Source: Bacillota bacterium (GTDB taxonomy: Bacteria > Bacillota > Clostridia > Christensenellales > CAG-138). From it: 5,933 nt of DNA. Shown here one piece after another: positions 5,686-5,933 of the stretch. The notes under the pieces are model-generated. The model did not search any database. It saw nothing but the letters and a program-made list of their open reading frames with translations, and was not told the origin of the DNA. The stretch's first letter is position 1; each line of letters opens with the position of its first letter. A program made the translations under genes and the position numbers. The DNA lies in the NCBI GenBank assembly GCA_023451115.1, contig JAEXFV010000162.1, positions 1 to 5,933 of the forward strand. The letters are read 5' to 3'.

Positions 5686-5712
5686 ATGGGCCCGCCGGAT
5701 AGACGGGCCCAT
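5686..5712. repeat. Perfect 9-bp GC-rich inverted repeat upstream of the MATE gene
   Basis: ATGGGCCCG (5686-5694) and CGGGCCCAT (5704-5712) are perfect complements around a 9-nt spacer. No T-run follows on either strand, so it is not a standard intrinsic terminator. It lies 55 bases upstream of the MATE start codon, where it could be a leader hairpin in the RNA or an operator for a dimeric repressor. Each arm also contains the palindrome GGGCCC. Confidence 0.6.
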
Positions 5713-5763
5713 ACATATTTCCGACCCAGCCAGGGTTCGGGGATTTCGCCAAGGAGCTATGCT

Positions 5764-5787
5764 AAAGCACCGGCTTTGGCCGCCTTT
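5764..5787. terminator. Weak terminator-like hairpin after the ABC ATPase gene
   Basis: AAAG...CGGC (5764-5774) pairs with GCCG...CTTT (5779-5787) across a TTTG loop, with an internal mismatch. It lies 20 bases beyond the stop codon of the minus-strand gene ending at 5808. The stem is imperfect and the following T-content on the minus strand is poor, so read-through into the MATE gene is possible. Confidence 0.25.
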
Positions 5788-5807
5788 CTTTAACGAAGCG
5801 CTGTTTG

Positions 5808-5933
5808 CTAAGCAAAGAGGCTTTTCTCTGTTTCGGGATCAAACAGGTGCATCAAATGGTTGGGAAAGGAGAAATACACGTAATTCTCTTTTCCAGGTTC
5901 AAAGGCGTATCCTTCGTCCAAATCCGTGGTTTG
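5808..5933 (-). CDS. Probable ABC transporter ATP-binding protein (MalK/UgpC-like), C-terminal fragment
   Basis: Only the last 41 residues and a TAG stop are in the window; the gene enters from the right edge. The visible end contains YVYFSFPNHLMHLFDPETE (residues 18-36 of the fragment). A beta-strand followed by HLFDPET near the extreme C-terminus is characteristic of the TOBE/OB-fold regulatory domain of MalK, UgpC and MsmX-type ATPases, which energise carbohydrate or glycerol-phosphate importers. No Walker or signature motif is available, so the assignment rests on this tail alone. It is on the same strand as the MATE gene, 176 bases upstream of it, without a strong terminator between. A functional link between the two is not evident. 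Confidence 0.6.
   Translation of the reverse strand, partial: QTTDLDEGYAFEPGKENYVYFSFPNHLMHLFDPETEKSLFA

Noticed and set aside
5632..5712. Longer MATE protein starting at 5712
   Set aside because: The extra 27 residues are Arg/Ala-rich and unlike MATE N-termini. The start is within an inverted repeat without a ribosome binding site.

Overview
The window looks like chromosomal DNA of a GC-rich, spore-forming member of the Clostridia (Bacillota). The evidence is the start of a SpoIIE-type sporulation gene, strong AGGAGG-like ribosome binding sites, sigma-A type promoters, rho-independent terminators and an L-box (lysine) riboswitch. I see no insertion sequence, CRISPR array, tRNA or rRNA gene, and no phage or plasmid gene.

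Layout. (1) 1-265, minus: the first 88 residues of a SpoIIE-like protein, leaving the window on the left; a possible Spo0A-type promoter lies upstream of it (315-347). (2) 266-821: a long non-coding region. Its left part serves the minus-strand gene. Its right part holds a strong plus-strand promoter (504-532), a lysine riboswitch aptamer (about 557-726) and an intrinsic terminator (751-792). (3) 822-2516, plus: an NhaC-family transporter, controlled by that riboswitch and closed by a terminator at 2542-2589. (4) A near-consensus extended -10 promoter (2599-2627), an 84-nt leader and a tRNA nucleotidyltransferase/poly(A) polymerase family gene with an HD domain (2718-4178), ended by a terminator at 4207-4229. 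(5) 4264-5631, minus: a MATE-family efflux transporter, convergent with the previous gene. (6) 5632-5807: an intergenic leader with a perfect 9-bp GC-rich inverted repeat. (7) 5808-5933, minus: the last 41 residues of what is probably a sugar-type ABC transporter ATPase, leaving the window on the right.

The genes do not form one operon; each complete gene appears to be its own transcription unit. The most informative part is the riboswitch unit. A lysine-sensing RNA with a terminator-type expression platform sits directly before an NhaC-superfamily carrier, which makes the carrier a candidate lysine transporter (the type called LysW in published LYS-element surveys) rather than a plain sodium/proton antiporter. 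This carrier also has an unusual N-terminus: a signal-peptide-like segment followed by two tandem 11-residue units, each with the CxxCxGxG pattern of DnaJ zinc fingers. They come before the first transporter helix and are predicted to lie outside the membrane.
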